Shown here in pieces: positions 24,874-32,647 of a DNA stretch of 37,473 bases. Under the pieces are notes generated by a model. That model was given only the letters and a program-made list of their open reading frames with translations. It was not told the origin of the DNA and did no database searches. Position 1 is the first letter of the stretch, and each line of letters opens with the position of its first letter. A program made the translations under genes and the position numbers. The DNA comes from Oscillospiraceae bacterium (lineage in GTDB: Bacteria > Bacillota > Clostridia > Oscillospirales > Ruminococcaceae), in the NCBI GenBank assembly GCA_009783205.1, contig WRHO01000020.1, positions 1 to 37,473 of the forward strand, in the 5' to 3' direction.

Positions 24874-25051
24874 GTTAAACAAGAGATAAGCCAAAAGGAC
24901 GGGCTTTGCTCGTCCTTTGGGCGAATCTTGACGTCGGGTAAAGCTAAACAAGAGATAAGCCCAAAGGACGGGCTTTGCTCGTCCTTTGGGCGAATCTTGA
25001 CGTCGGGTAAAGTTAAACAAGAGGTAAGCCCCCGACATCAGTTGGGGGCTT
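24874..25051 (+). repeat. Tandem palindromic elements f (two subfamily A copies plus one with a terminator-like core)
   Basis: Units start at 24874, 24943 and 25012 with G(T/C)TAAACAAGAG, period 69 bp (23 codons). In the second, a 15-bp stem (24959-24973 with 24977-24991) closes on TTT. The first has one mismatch in the same stem. The third unit keeps the start flank but has a different core: AAGCCCCCGAC pairs with GTTGGGGGCTT (25026-25051). Confidence 0.93.
25026..25051 (+). terminator. Terminator of the coat genes, built from a palindromic element core
   Basis: An 11-bp stem with five G-C pairs in a row and loop ATCA, followed by CATATTATATCG. It lies between the coat genes and the convergent diguanylate cyclase gene and may serve both directions. 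Confidence 0.65.
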
Positions 25052-25070
25052 CATATTATATCGTTTAACG

Positions 25071-26117
25071 CTATTTTGATTCAGTTTTTTTTGAGTCTTT
25101 TGAATCTTTTGAGTCTTTATCGGGAGCTTCACCGGCGCTTATTTCCGCATTGTACAATTCAACCCGATTTCTGCCGTTAGCCTTAGCCTTATAAAGTGCT
25201 TCATCGGCGGCTTTTATCGCTTCATCATAATTGCGGTCGGGCGACATTTGCGCTACGCCGATACTCGTGGATACCGGAATATCAATCCCCTCAAAATGAA
25301 CGGGGGATTCATTGACAATTAGGCGTATACGTTCGGCAAAGCTTATTGCGATTTCCGAATCCGGCGCGGATAAAAACATTACAAATTCCTCGCCGCCGTA
25401 ACGTCCGAAAAGGTCATACGGTCTTACCGTTCCTTTTATTTTTTCGGCAACAACCTTAAGAACCTCGTCGCCGGCGGCATGACCATAAGTATCGTTGACT
25501 TTTTTAAACAAATCGAGGTCGAGCATACATATGAAGGTCGGCTCGTTTTTCTTAGCCGCAATAACCGCATGGGTTTGAATTAATTCGCCAAAACGCCGCC
25601 GATTGTAAACGCCCGTGAGCGCGTCATAATGCGCGGAGTTTTCAAATTTTTCGGTAAGCCCCGAAAGCTTCATAATATCGTCTATATGCGTCTTAAGCTG
25701 TTTCGTCATTTTGAAATAAACGCTGTTAATCAACGCTATTTCATCTTCCGTATCGTCAGCCATAACAATTCCGATTTCTTCAAGACCCTCATTAGCCTTC
25801 CTTATGCTGAGAATAAGCTCGAGCATTGGCTTACAGATGGCTTTGTGAAGAATTTTTATGGATTTTTTCACAACGACAAAGGTCAGCCACCCGGTTATAA
25901 CTAAGGTGAGTATGGAAAATAAAATACCAATATTCCTAACCGCTTCGGTTCCGTCGGAATTATCTATCTGCGACATAGAATAAAGCGTTATAACTATTAT
26001 CGAAATAATAGAAACCAAAGCGAAAACAACCGCCAATCCGACACAAGCAATTAAAAAAGTCTTTTTAATTTTACTGTCTACCGACGATTTCGCGTAAACA
26101 ACCTTTTTCTTATCCAT
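25071..26117 (-). CDS. Membrane-bound diguanylate cyclase (GGDEF)
   Basis: This 348-residue protein makes cyclic di-GMP from two GTP. Two membrane helices (about 20-48 and 63-85) are followed by a HAMP-like and coiled-coil region and a GGDEF domain. The active site is GGEEF at about 240-244, and the inhibitory RxxD site (RPYD) lies five residues before it, so product feedback is expected. The short extracellular loop is too small for a large sensor domain. The C-terminus has a repeated DSK motif (KDSKDSKDSKK) from a 9-nt DNA repeat. It stands alone behind a consensus promoter. The output (motility, biofilm or fibre attachment) is unknown. Confidence 0.95.
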   Translation of the reverse strand: MDKKKVVYAKSSVDSKIKKTFLIACVGLAVVFALVSIISIIVITLYSMSQIDNSDGTEAVRNIGILFSILTLVITGWLTFVVVKKSIKILHKAICKPMLELILSIRKANEGLEEIGIVMADDTEDEIALINSVYFKMTKQLKTHIDDIMKLSGLTEKFENSAHYDALTGVYNRRRFGELIQTHAVIAAKKNEPTFICMLDLDLFKKVNDTYGHAAGDEVLKVVAEKIKGTVRPYDLFGRYGGEEFVMFLSAPDSEIAISFAERIRLIVNESPVHFEGIDIPVSTSIGVAQMSPDRNYDEAIKAADEALYKAKANGRNRVELYNAEISAGEAPDKDSKDSKDSKKTESK

Positions 26118-26147
26118 TCTATGCTTCCCCCGTTCGTCTTTTTTTAC

Positions 26148-26176
26148 ATTATAGCATATGTAGCGCGTAATGTCAA
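26148..26176 (-). promoter_or_regulatory. Consensus promoter of the diguanylate cyclase gene
   Basis: TTGACA (26176-26171) and TATAAT (26153-26148) on the minus strand, exactly 17 bp apart. The ribosome site GGGGGAAG follows. Confidence 0.85.
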
Positions 26177-26304
26177 CAAATTTTAGGCTCGGTTGTTATT
26201 TTCTACAAAAAACACATATTTTGGTAAATATTTTTGTGAATATTCACCAAATAATCATGTTTTTATCTTGCTTTCGGTATCTGTTCGATATATTTATCTT
26301 AACA

Positions 26305-26391
26305 TAACCTATTATGAAACAACCGCAAAATGCGTTTTAAAAAGCCGCGTTTATAATCAATTTATTTAAAAGCTCTTGACATAATAGGTTA
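26305..26391 (+). promoter_or_regulatory. Perfect 12-bp inverted repeat around the DUF1538 promoter, possible operator pair
   Basis: TAACCTATTATG (26305-26316) and CATAATAGGTTA (26380-26391) are perfect complements 63 bp apart. The right half overlaps the last base of the -35 box and the spacer. The 327-bp divergent spacer (26118-26444) otherwise holds AT-rich DNA, a TTTTGGTAAATA/TATTCACCAAAT-like dyad near 26218-26250 and the two divergent promoters; no gene is seen. Confidence 0.5.
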
Positions 26392-26404
26392 ATTAAATTA
26401 TAAT
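26376..26404 (+). promoter_or_regulatory. Consensus promoter of the DUF1538 gene
   Basis: TTGACA (26376-26381) and TATAAT (26399-26404), 17 bp apart. One arm of a 12-bp inverted repeat overlaps the -35 and spacer, so repression at this site is plausible. Confidence 0.85.
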
Positions 26405-26444
26405 AAGCTTTATTATAACCATTTATAATTTTAGGGGGAGTTGC

Positions 26445-27935
26445 TTGAAATATAAAATTAAAGAACAGTTTATAAAAAAATTATCGGAGGCGATTCGCTC
26501 AATACTTCCGGTCACCGCCCTCGTACTCGTTCTCTCGTTCATAAATGTTCCTATGTCTTTTAATTTGACCGTCAGATTTATAATCGGTTCGGCGTTTTTA
26601 ATAATAGGAATGGCTTTGTTCACTTTAGGCGCAGATGTAGCCATGACGCCGATGGGGAATTTATTGGGCGCGTTCATCTCAAAAAAAGGAACGCGGCTGT
26701 GGTTTATTGCGGCAATGGGTGTAGCGTTAGGCTTTATCATCACCGTTACGGAGCCGGGGCTACAGGTTCTCGCAAATCTCGCGGACGATATCCCGACATT
26801 TGTTCTTGTTGTTACGGTTGCCGTAGGGGTGGGGATTTTTTTGGCGATTTCTTTTCTCAGAGAGGTGCTTCACTTTAGCTTCAGATATCTTCTTTTGTTC
26901 TTTTATTCGCTTTTATTTCTCTTGACGTTTTTAGTCCCAAAGGGCTTTTTGTCAATAGCCTTTGATTCGGGGGGCGCGACAACCGGCTCAATGACCGTGC
27001 CTTTTATTATGGCTCTCGGCGTAGGTATCGCGCTTAAGCAAAGAACGAGCGGCCCAAAGGACGACAACTTCGGTTTAATCGCCATATGCTCAATCGGGCC
27101 TATCCTTACGGTTATGATATTAGGTTTAGTTTATACGCCCGACGGCGAATCGAATTATGCGGCATATCTTCAAGGAATGAACAACGCCGATTCTATTGCG
27201 TCGGCATATATAAGCGCGTTGATTAAAAACTTGCTTGAAACGCTCATTTTGCTTGCGCCGATTGCCGCCTTTTTTGTTATATTCAATTTTATTACCTTAA
27301 AAATATCAAAAAAGAAGTTAATTCGCATTTTTAAAGGGCTTTTTTATACATTTACCGGACTCGTGTTCTTTCTTACGGGGGCAAACGTGGGTTTTTTACC
27401 TGCGGGGAGCGTTATCGGACATTCGCTCGCCGAATCGAATTACAAATGGTTATTGGTCGTCGTCGGTATGATTTTCGGATACTTGATTATTTCTGCCGAA
27501 CCCGCCGTACCGGTATTAATTCATCAGGTTGTGGAAATTACAAAGGGAACGGTTTCCTACAAAGCCTTGAAGCTGTCATTATCAATCGGGGTTGCGTTAG
27601 CTATAGGAATTTCTATGTTCCGCGTGCTTACCGGTCTGCATATTATGTGGTTTTTGTTACCCGGATACCTTATCTCGGTATCTCTCGCCTTTATCGTTCC
27701 GAAAATATTTACATCAATTGCGTTTGATTCGGGCGGCGTGGTGTCGGGCCCGTTATCATCGGCTTTTTTACTCCCTATCGCTATAGGCGCGTCCGATTCA
27801 TTGGGGGGGAGCATAGTGAACGACGCTTTTGGGCTAATCGCAATGGTTGCGATGACTCCGTTAGTCACCGTACAGATTATGGGGTTATATGTGACATTTT
27901 TAAATCGTCGAAAGAATAAAGGTGCTTCTAAATGA
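26445..27935 (+). CDS. DUF1538 integral membrane protein (two tandem repeats)
   Basis: This 496-residue membrane protein has about twelve to fourteen helices in two homologous halves. Each half carries a SIAFDSGG motif (near residues 168 and 423) followed by a small-residue helix, and a TVTEPGLQVL or ISAEPAVPVL segment. That is the DUF1538 family, two copies fused. It is probably a transporter, since the repeated half and the charged motif in a membrane helix fit that, but substrate and direction are not known to me. The start is TTG at 26445 behind AGGGGGAG. It is a single-gene unit convergent with prmC (19 nt gap, no clear terminator). Confidence 0.9.
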   Translation: MKYKIKEQFIKKLSEAIRSILPVTALVLVLSFINVPMSFNLTVRFIIGSAFLIIGMALFTLGADVAMTPMGNLLGAFISKKGTRLWFIAAMGVALGFIITVTEPGLQVLANLADDIPTFVLVVTVAVGVGIFLAISFLREVLHFSFRYLLLFFYSLLFLLTFLVPKGFLSIAFDSGGATTGSMTVPFIMALGVGIALKQRTSGPKDDNFGLIAICSIGPILTVMILGLVYTPDGESNYAAYLQGMNNADSIASAYISALIKNLLETLILLAPIAAFFVIFNFITLKISKKKLIRIFKGLFYTFTGLVFFLTGANVGFLPAGSVIGHSLAESNYKWLLVVVGMIFGYLIISAEPAVPVLIHQVVEITKGTVSYKALKLSLSIGVALAIGISMFRVLTGLHIMWFLLPGYLISVSLAFIVPKIFTSIAFDSGGVVSGPLSSAFLLPIAIGASDSLGGSIVNDAFGLIAMVAMTPLVTVQIMGLYVTFLNRRKNKGASK

Positions 27936-27954
27936 AAGGTTTTCGGAGGTTGCC

Positions 27955-28803
27955 CTATAAAGCCCCCGGTGAAAAAAGCACACGTTCAATCCCGTTAAAA
28001 TCTTTTCTCTTCTCAACGCGAAGCCCGACGTTCTCCATTAATTGACCGACCGCCCCCGCCTGTCCGTCGCCGACCTCACAGGCGAAAAGACGGGCTTTTT
28101 GAAGTCGTTCGCCCCATACGTTGAAAAAGGCGCGGTAAAAGTCAAGTCCGTCGTTTCCACCGTACAATGCCGTTTGGGGTTCATGGCGAACCTCCGCCTG
28201 TAAGCTTTGCATTTCACAGCCCGACAAATACGGCGGATTGATGACAACGATTGACAATTGCTCTGTAATAAACAACAATTGTTTTAAGCTTAGTACATCG
28301 TCTTCGATTATTGTGACATTATTTTCGACGTTATTAAGCTTTATGTTTGATTTGAGGTATTCTGCTGCCTCCTTGTATTTTTCGACCGCAATTACGTTAC
28401 AGCCGATTTCTTTTACAAGGGATATCCCGACGCAGCCCGTTCCGGCGCATAAATCTAAAACTGTTGCCCCTTCGGACGAGCAAAGCCCGTCCTTTGGGCT
28501 TATCTCTTGTTTAGCTCTTATGCAATACTCCTTAACTAAATCAACTAACAATTCCGTTTCGGGGCGCGGAATGAGTACCCCTTTTCCCACTTTGAAAGGA
28601 TAACCGTAAAATTCCCACTCGCCGAGAAGATACTGTAGCGGTTCTCCTTTAATTCGACGATTAACCGTTTCTTTCACAGACGGTGCGTCGAGGTCGCCGA
28701 GACCCGTATATTTTATAATCCAATTTGCTTCTTGTACGGCGTTTTCTATTCCCGCGCATTTTAGAGCCTGTTCAATATCTTTTTGTCTCCATTGTTTTGT
28801 CAG
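27955..28803 (-). CDS. prmC: Release-factor glutamine methyltransferase PrmC, carrying an in-frame palindromic element
   Basis: PrmC methylates the GGQ glutamine of release factors using S-adenosylmethionine. The SAM-binding motif VLDLCAGTGCVGISL and the substrate motif NPPY (about residues 189-192) are present, as is the helical N-terminal domain. That domain (QWRQKDIEQALKCAGIENAV to NRRIKGEPLQYLLGE) extends well upstream of the first GTG at 28677, so the gene must start earlier. The only plausible codon is CTG at 28803, which overlaps the aminotransferase stop as CTGA. Residues 97-112 (AKQEISPKDGLCSSEG) come from palindromic element copy g, placed in the loop just before the SAM motif. Length is 282 residues. 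Translation is probably coupled to the upstream gene. Confidence 0.92.
   Translation of the reverse strand: MTKQWRQKDIEQALKCAGIENAVQEANWIIKYTGLGDLDAPSVKETVNRRIKGEPLQYLLGEWEFYGYPFKVGKGVLIPRPETELLVDLVKEYCIRAKQEISPKDGLCSSEGATVLDLCAGTGCVGISLVKEIGCNVIAVEKYKEAAEYLKSNIKLNNVENNVTIIEDDVLSLKQLLFITEQLSIVVINPPYLSGCEMQSLQAEVRHEPQTALYGGNDGLDFYRAFFNVWGERLQKARLFACEVGDGQAGAVGQLMENVGLRVEKRKDFNGIERVLFSPGAL
28470..28515 (-). repeat. Palindromic element copy g, in frame inside prmC
   Basis: Read along the gene it starts GCTAAACAAGAG and runs through the GGACGGGC/GCTCGTCC core, then stops after TCCGAAGGG; the AATCTTGACGTC end is missing. The remaining 16 codons keep the frame. Confidence 0.92.
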
Positions 28804-29981
28804 TATATCTTTTTGGCGACCTTCGATAAGAGTTCAACCCCTTTTTCAATTTGTTCATCCGTAGGATACGAAAAGTTCAACCTAAACGAAAGACAAGGGT
28901 CTCTCTCGTCTACTAAAAATGCGTTCCCCGGAACAATAGCGACCTTATTTAATACCGCTTTTTTACAAAAATCAACCATATCCCCCCCCGGAAGAGTTCC
29001 CCATATAAAAAGCCCCCCCTCCGGTTCGGTGAAATCAATCGAGACGGGCATAGAAAACTTTAACGAGTCCAACATGAGTCTCGCTTTATTTTTATATAGC
29101 ATTTGAACCTTTTCAATATGCGCGCTAAAATCCGTTTGGGAAACAAACCTGTGCGTCAACATTTGCGGTAATATGGGTGTATGAACCGTCGACGCCTGTA
29201 TACAAACTACCGCTTTTTGGGTAATATGCGTCGGCGCGCACATGAACCCCACCCGTAACCCGGGCGCAAGCGTTTTTGAAAAGCTTCCGGCATATACAAC
29301 CAAGCCGTCGGAATCGAGTTCTTTTAAAGTGGGAATATCCGCACCCGCAAAACGCAAATCACCGTAAGGATTGTCTTCGACAATCATAACGCGATACTTT
29401 TTCGCTAATGCCAAAACTGCTTTTCTGCGTGCTAACGACGTACATTTACCGGTGGGATTTTGAAAATTCGGGATTAGGTATATAAACGCGGTTTTCGGGT
29501 TTGCGCGCAAGGTCGCTTCGAGCTTTTCCAACTCTATTCCCTCGTTGTCCATAGGTACACCCGCCAATTTAGCTCTGTAAGAGCGGAACGCATTGAGCGA
29601 GCCGATAAAAGACGGTGCCTCGCATATGATTGTTTCGCCCTCGTTGCACACTAATTTGGTCATGACCTCCATAACCTGTTGCGCCCCCGCCGTGATAATA
29701 ACATCGTCGTCCTCCGATTTATATATCCCCTTTTGGAGAAGGTCGGCTTTAATCCATTCCCGCAACGGCGAATACCCCTCGGATATGGAGTATTGAAGCG
29801 CGGTTATGGGGTCTTTTTGCATTATTTCGGCGGTAATTCGCGATATTGTTTCAACGGGAAACGCCTCGGGAGACGGATTCCCCGCCGCAAAGCTAATCAT
29901 CTCCGGGTCGTTCATATATTTGAATATCTCGCGTATAACCGATGGTTGAAGCGAAATCATTCTTTCCGCAAAAATGTTCAT
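28800..29981 (-). CDS. PLP-dependent aminotransferase (class I/II, 2-aminoadipate/aromatic type)
   Basis: This 393-residue enzyme belongs to fold-type I aminotransferases of the LysN/MocR-core type. The cofactor lysine lies in YAGSFSKTLAPGLRVGF, the aspartate in VEDNPYGDLRF, and the NFQNPTGKCTS and final RLNFSYP (substrate-carboxylate Arg) blocks are intact. It transfers an amino group between an amino acid and 2-oxoglutarate or a similar acceptor; the exact substrate is not readable. An AAAGGA site precedes the ATG. It is 13 nt after rnr and overlaps prmC by 4 nt, so it belongs to the secG-rnr operon. Its presence where smpB often lies is unusual. Confidence 0.94.
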   Translation of the reverse strand: MNIFAERMISLQPSVIREIFKYMNDPEMISFAAGNPSPEAFPVETISRITAEIMQKDPITALQYSISEGYSPLREWIKADLLQKGIYKSEDDDVIITAGAQQVMEVMTKLVCNEGETIICEAPSFIGSLNAFRSYRAKLAGVPMDNEGIELEKLEATLRANPKTAFIYLIPNFQNPTGKCTSLARRKAVLALAKKYRVMIVEDNPYGDLRFAGADIPTLKELDSDGLVVYAGSFSKTLAPGLRVGFMCAPTHITQKAVVCIQASTVHTPILPQMLTHRFVSQTDFSAHIEKVQMLYKNKARLMLDSLKFSMPVSIDFTEPEGGLFIWGTLPGGDMVDFCKKAVLNKVAIVPGNAFLVDERDPCLSFRLNFSYPTDEQIEKGVELLSKVAKKIY

Positions 29982-29994
29982 ATACTAATATCCT

Positions 29995-32052
29995 TTACAC
30001 AAGCTCAAAATCCACAAGCCCCATTGGTATATTACAACCGACACACTTAATTTTTACTTTGTCGCCGAGGGTATATTTTACACCCGTGACGGAATTCGAT
30101 ATGCTTACGCCGTCCGACTGATACCCTCCCGAGCCGTCGCCGGTTGTTTCGCGTGCGGCGGATATATCGCTCCTGAAGCTCACCCTTCCTTCGACGGTGT
30201 TTTCGAGCATGACATATATGCTCATATCGGTAACGCCCGAGATAACCCCGTCAAATTCCTCATCTATATGCGCCGTCATATATTCGGCAAAGTAAAACTT
30301 GTTACAATCGCGCTCGGCGTTGACCGCCCTAAGCTCTGTGTTGGTCGATTTTAACGCGGCTCCGTGTGCAAATTTTCCGTACCGTTTTTTCATTCGCTCC
30401 GGTTTCTCTTCGACAATATAATCCGATAAAATACGATGAATACTCAAATCGGGATATCGGCGTATAGGCGAGGTGAAATGTGCGTATTCGTTCATGACTA
30501 ACCCAAAATGTCCTAACGGCTCGTGTGAATATTTTGCCTTCATCATAGCGCGTAATACAGCCATATTCACAACGTCAAACCCGCTCGTATCTATTGGGCT
30601 TATCTCTTGTTTAGCTTTAGCGGCGCGTAAAACGCCCGAAAGACTTTCGGCGGTCGGCTTTAATTCGGGAACAGAGATACCCAATCCTTGAAGCGTTTCC
30701 GAGAGTCGCGTAAGCTTTTCGGTTGCCGGTGCCTCATGAACGCGATAAACAAAGGGGAGTTCTTTTTCCATTGCGAGTCGCGCCGCGGCGTTATTCGCTA
30801 AGAGCATAAACTCCTCAATAATGCCTTCCGAAACGGCATTATTGCCGCTTTCTCGCCTTTTTATATCGACAACGCTTCCGTCGTCGCCGCATATAATTTT
30901 ACATTCGGGAGAATCCAACGCGGGGGCGTTTCTTCCCTCGCGATTCTTTTTGAGCGTTGTGGAAAGCTCGAGCATATCGGGTAACTGTTCAATAACGTCC
31001 TTGTACTTGTCGTTGAACTCATTACTTCCGTCGAGAATGGCGTTAATCTCGCTGTACACCCCTTGTACACGCGACCTTATAACGGTTTTCTTAAACTCAA
31101 AGGATTTAAACTCGCCGCTTTTCCCAACCTCCATAAGACAGGAAAAAGCAAATCTGTCTACGTTCGGGTTAAGCGAGCATATGCCGTTAGATAAAGCTTT
31201 TGGGAGCATAGGCACCACCAAATCGGCAATATAAACGCTCGTCCCCCTCGAAAACGCCTCTGTGTTCAATTGACTTTCGGGGGTAACATAATGCGAAACG
31301 TCGGCGATATGAACGCCGAGTCGGTATCCGCCCCGCACCTTCTCGATACTTATTGCGTCGTCTATATCCTTTGTATCCGCGCCGTCAATTGTAAATATAG
31401 AAAGGTCGCGTAAATCCAACCTCTTTGGTATTTCTTCGGCGTTAATGGTACTCCCGCACCATTGTGCCTCTTCCTCCGCCTCCTCGGAAAAGGCTCTTTC
31501 TATGTTCTTTTCCTCTAAGTATGCGTCGACGCATACCCGCGCACTTTGAGAAGAGCCGTAGACGCTCATTATATCGGCTATGTGCAGATGATGCTTCGCG
31601 CCGCGCGATTTTAGCGCAAAGCTTACCTTATCGCCCGCTTTGAGCTTATTTCCCCCCCAACTGCCTATTTCGAGCGGGTAGCGCGAACCGAAGCTGTCCG
31701 GTATCAGACACAGCGTACCGTCATTGTCGACGACGGTACCCACCAATAAAGCGTCGCTCGCTTTTAAAATTCTCGTAACCTTTGCCTCGGGCAACTGGGT
31801 TTCTTCTTTTGTTTTTGGGAGTCGCGACGATTTGCCCATTCTTTCAAAAAGTATTGTATCGCCCGGAACCGCGCCGAGCAAATCTCTTCCCGATACAAAA
31901 TATTCCTGTTCCGAGCTTTCCTCTTTGATAAACCCGTGTGTTCTCGCGACGCGCAGTATTATGCCTTTAAAGGCGGCAACGCTTTTAACACGTTTGCCGC
32001 CTTTTTTCATATTCTTATTTTTGATTTTTAGTTTTTTGGGCTTTTTAGACAT
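29995..32052 (-). CDS. rnr: Ribonuclease R
   Basis: RNase R is a processive 3'-5' exoribonuclease that degrades structured RNA. The protein has 685 residues: a Lys-rich N-terminus (MSKKPKKLKIKNKNMKKGGK), two cold-shock-like domains, the catalytic RNB domain with the acidic cluster TIDGADTKDIDDA at 221-233, and a C-terminal S1 domain (FDGVISGVTDMSIYVMLENT). Residues near 480-487 (AKQEISPI) derive from a short piece of the palindromic element in a loop of the RNB domain. It starts 2 nt after secG, the classic Firmicutes pair. The following genes are an aminotransferase and prmC, not smpB. Confidence 0.95.
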   Translation of the reverse strand: MSKKPKKLKIKNKNMKKGGKRVKSVAAFKGIILRVARTHGFIKEESSEQEYFVSGRDLLGAVPGDTILFERMGKSSRLPKTKEETQLPEAKVTRILKASDALLVGTVVDNDGTLCLIPDSFGSRYPLEIGSWGGNKLKAGDKVSFALKSRGAKHHLHIADIMSVYGSSQSARVCVDAYLEEKNIERAFSEEAEEEAQWCGSTINAEEIPKRLDLRDLSIFTIDGADTKDIDDAISIEKVRGGYRLGVHIADVSHYVTPESQLNTEAFSRGTSVYIADLVVPMLPKALSNGICSLNPNVDRFAFSCLMEVGKSGEFKSFEFKKTVIRSRVQGVYSEINAILDGSNEFNDKYKDVIEQLPDMLELSTTLKKNREGRNAPALDSPECKIICGDDGSVVDIKRRESGNNAVSEGIIEEFMLLANNAAARLAMEKELPFVYRVHEAPATEKLTRLSETLQGLGISVPELKPTAESLSGVLRAAKAKQEISPIDTSGFDVVNMAVLRAMMKAKYSHEPLGHFGLVMNEYAHFTSPIRRYPDLSIHRILSDYIVEEKPERMKKRYGKFAHGAALKSTNTELRAVNAERDCNKFYFAEYMTAHIDEEFDGVISGVTDMSIYVMLENTVEGRVSFRSDISAARETTGDGSGGYQSDGVSISNSVTGVKYTLGDKVKIKCVGCNIPMGLVDFELV
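30592..30615 (-). repeat. Truncated palindromic element copy h, in frame inside rnr
   Basis: Only the start flank GCTAAACAAGAGATAAGCCC remains (20 nt), coding AKQEISP in the same frame as the other copies, followed by unrelated sequence. It may be the residue of a partly deleted element. Confidence 0.75.
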
Positions 32053-32054
32053 TA

Positions 32055-32561
32055 TTACTCCTCAGTATTCTCGCCGTCCTCAGCTTCGTTGTCGCCTTCA
32101 TCGGCATCGTTGTCGGCGTCATTACCCTCGTTGTCAAGTTCTTCGTCGCCTTCGTTGTCGCCAATCGCGTTCCCGTCGTCCATATCGACATCGTCAAAAT
32201 CTTCTTCCTCGTTTATATCGGCGTATTCGTCGTCATAATCGCCCTCATCTGCCCAATCGTCGTCGAGAACGAGCGAATTGTCATCGGCGGGAGCCTCCTC
32301 GGTATCGTTACCGAAATACACGGCTACTAAATTTACGGCAATTGCCACCGTAAAGAAAACGGTAGCCACAACCGCGGTCAGCTTTTTTAGCTTCATTTCC
32401 TTTGACCGCCCCATATTACGTTGATAATAATTATCGTTACTTTGTCCGGTGATACTCTGTGACATTCCGCCTTTTTGCGCCCCTTGAAAAAAAACGACAA
32501 CTATTATTAATATGCAAGATATAATCAAGCAAATCGCGCTAATTAACTCAAATGGGTTCAT
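32055..32561 (-). CDS. secG: Preprotein translocase subunit SecG with a long acidic C-terminal tail
   Basis: SecG is a small membrane component of the SecYEG channel. Residues 3-25 and 61-83 form the two membrane helices, with the family motif FFQGAQKGGMSQSITGQ between them. The start is ATG 32561, behind AGGAGG; an upstream ATG at 32600 would add non-family residues. Unusually, an 84-residue tail follows the second helix. About half its residues are Asp or Glu (43 of 84 by my count) and none is Lys or Arg, so the protein reaches 168 residues against the usual 75 or so. The tail is disordered-looking and on the cytoplasmic or outer face depending on topology. It is first in the secG-rnr operon. 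Confidence 0.93.
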   Translation of the reverse strand: MNPFELISAICLIISCILIIVVVFFQGAQKGGMSQSITGQSNDNYYQRNMGRSKEMKLKKLTAVVATVFFTVAIAVNLVAVYFGNDTEEAPADDNSLVLDDDWADEGDYDDEYADINEEEDFDDVDMDDGNAIGDNEGDEELDNEGNDADNDADEGDNEAEDGENTEE

Positions 32562-32609
32562 TGTTTTATACAACCTCCTGATATTTTTGTGAATTTTCAT
32601 GTAGGGTTA

Positions 32610-32638
32610 AGTATATATTGTTTTTTTGTATTTGTCAA
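32610..32638 (-). promoter_or_regulatory. Promoter of the secG-rnr operon
   Basis: TTGACA (32638-32633) and TATACT (32615-32610) on the minus strand, 17 bp apart. It starts 10 nt after the pcrA stop. An AT-only dyad AGAAAATA/TATTTTCT (32640-32658) overlaps that stop. Confidence 0.82.
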
Positions 32639-32647
32639 TAGAAAATA

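Noticed and set aside
24691-25068. Plus-strand open frame of 125 codons ending in repeated KQEIS-type peptides
   Set aside because: It overlaps the Coat F gene in another frame and continues through the tandem elements. It is informative about the frame of the element but is unlikely to be a gene.
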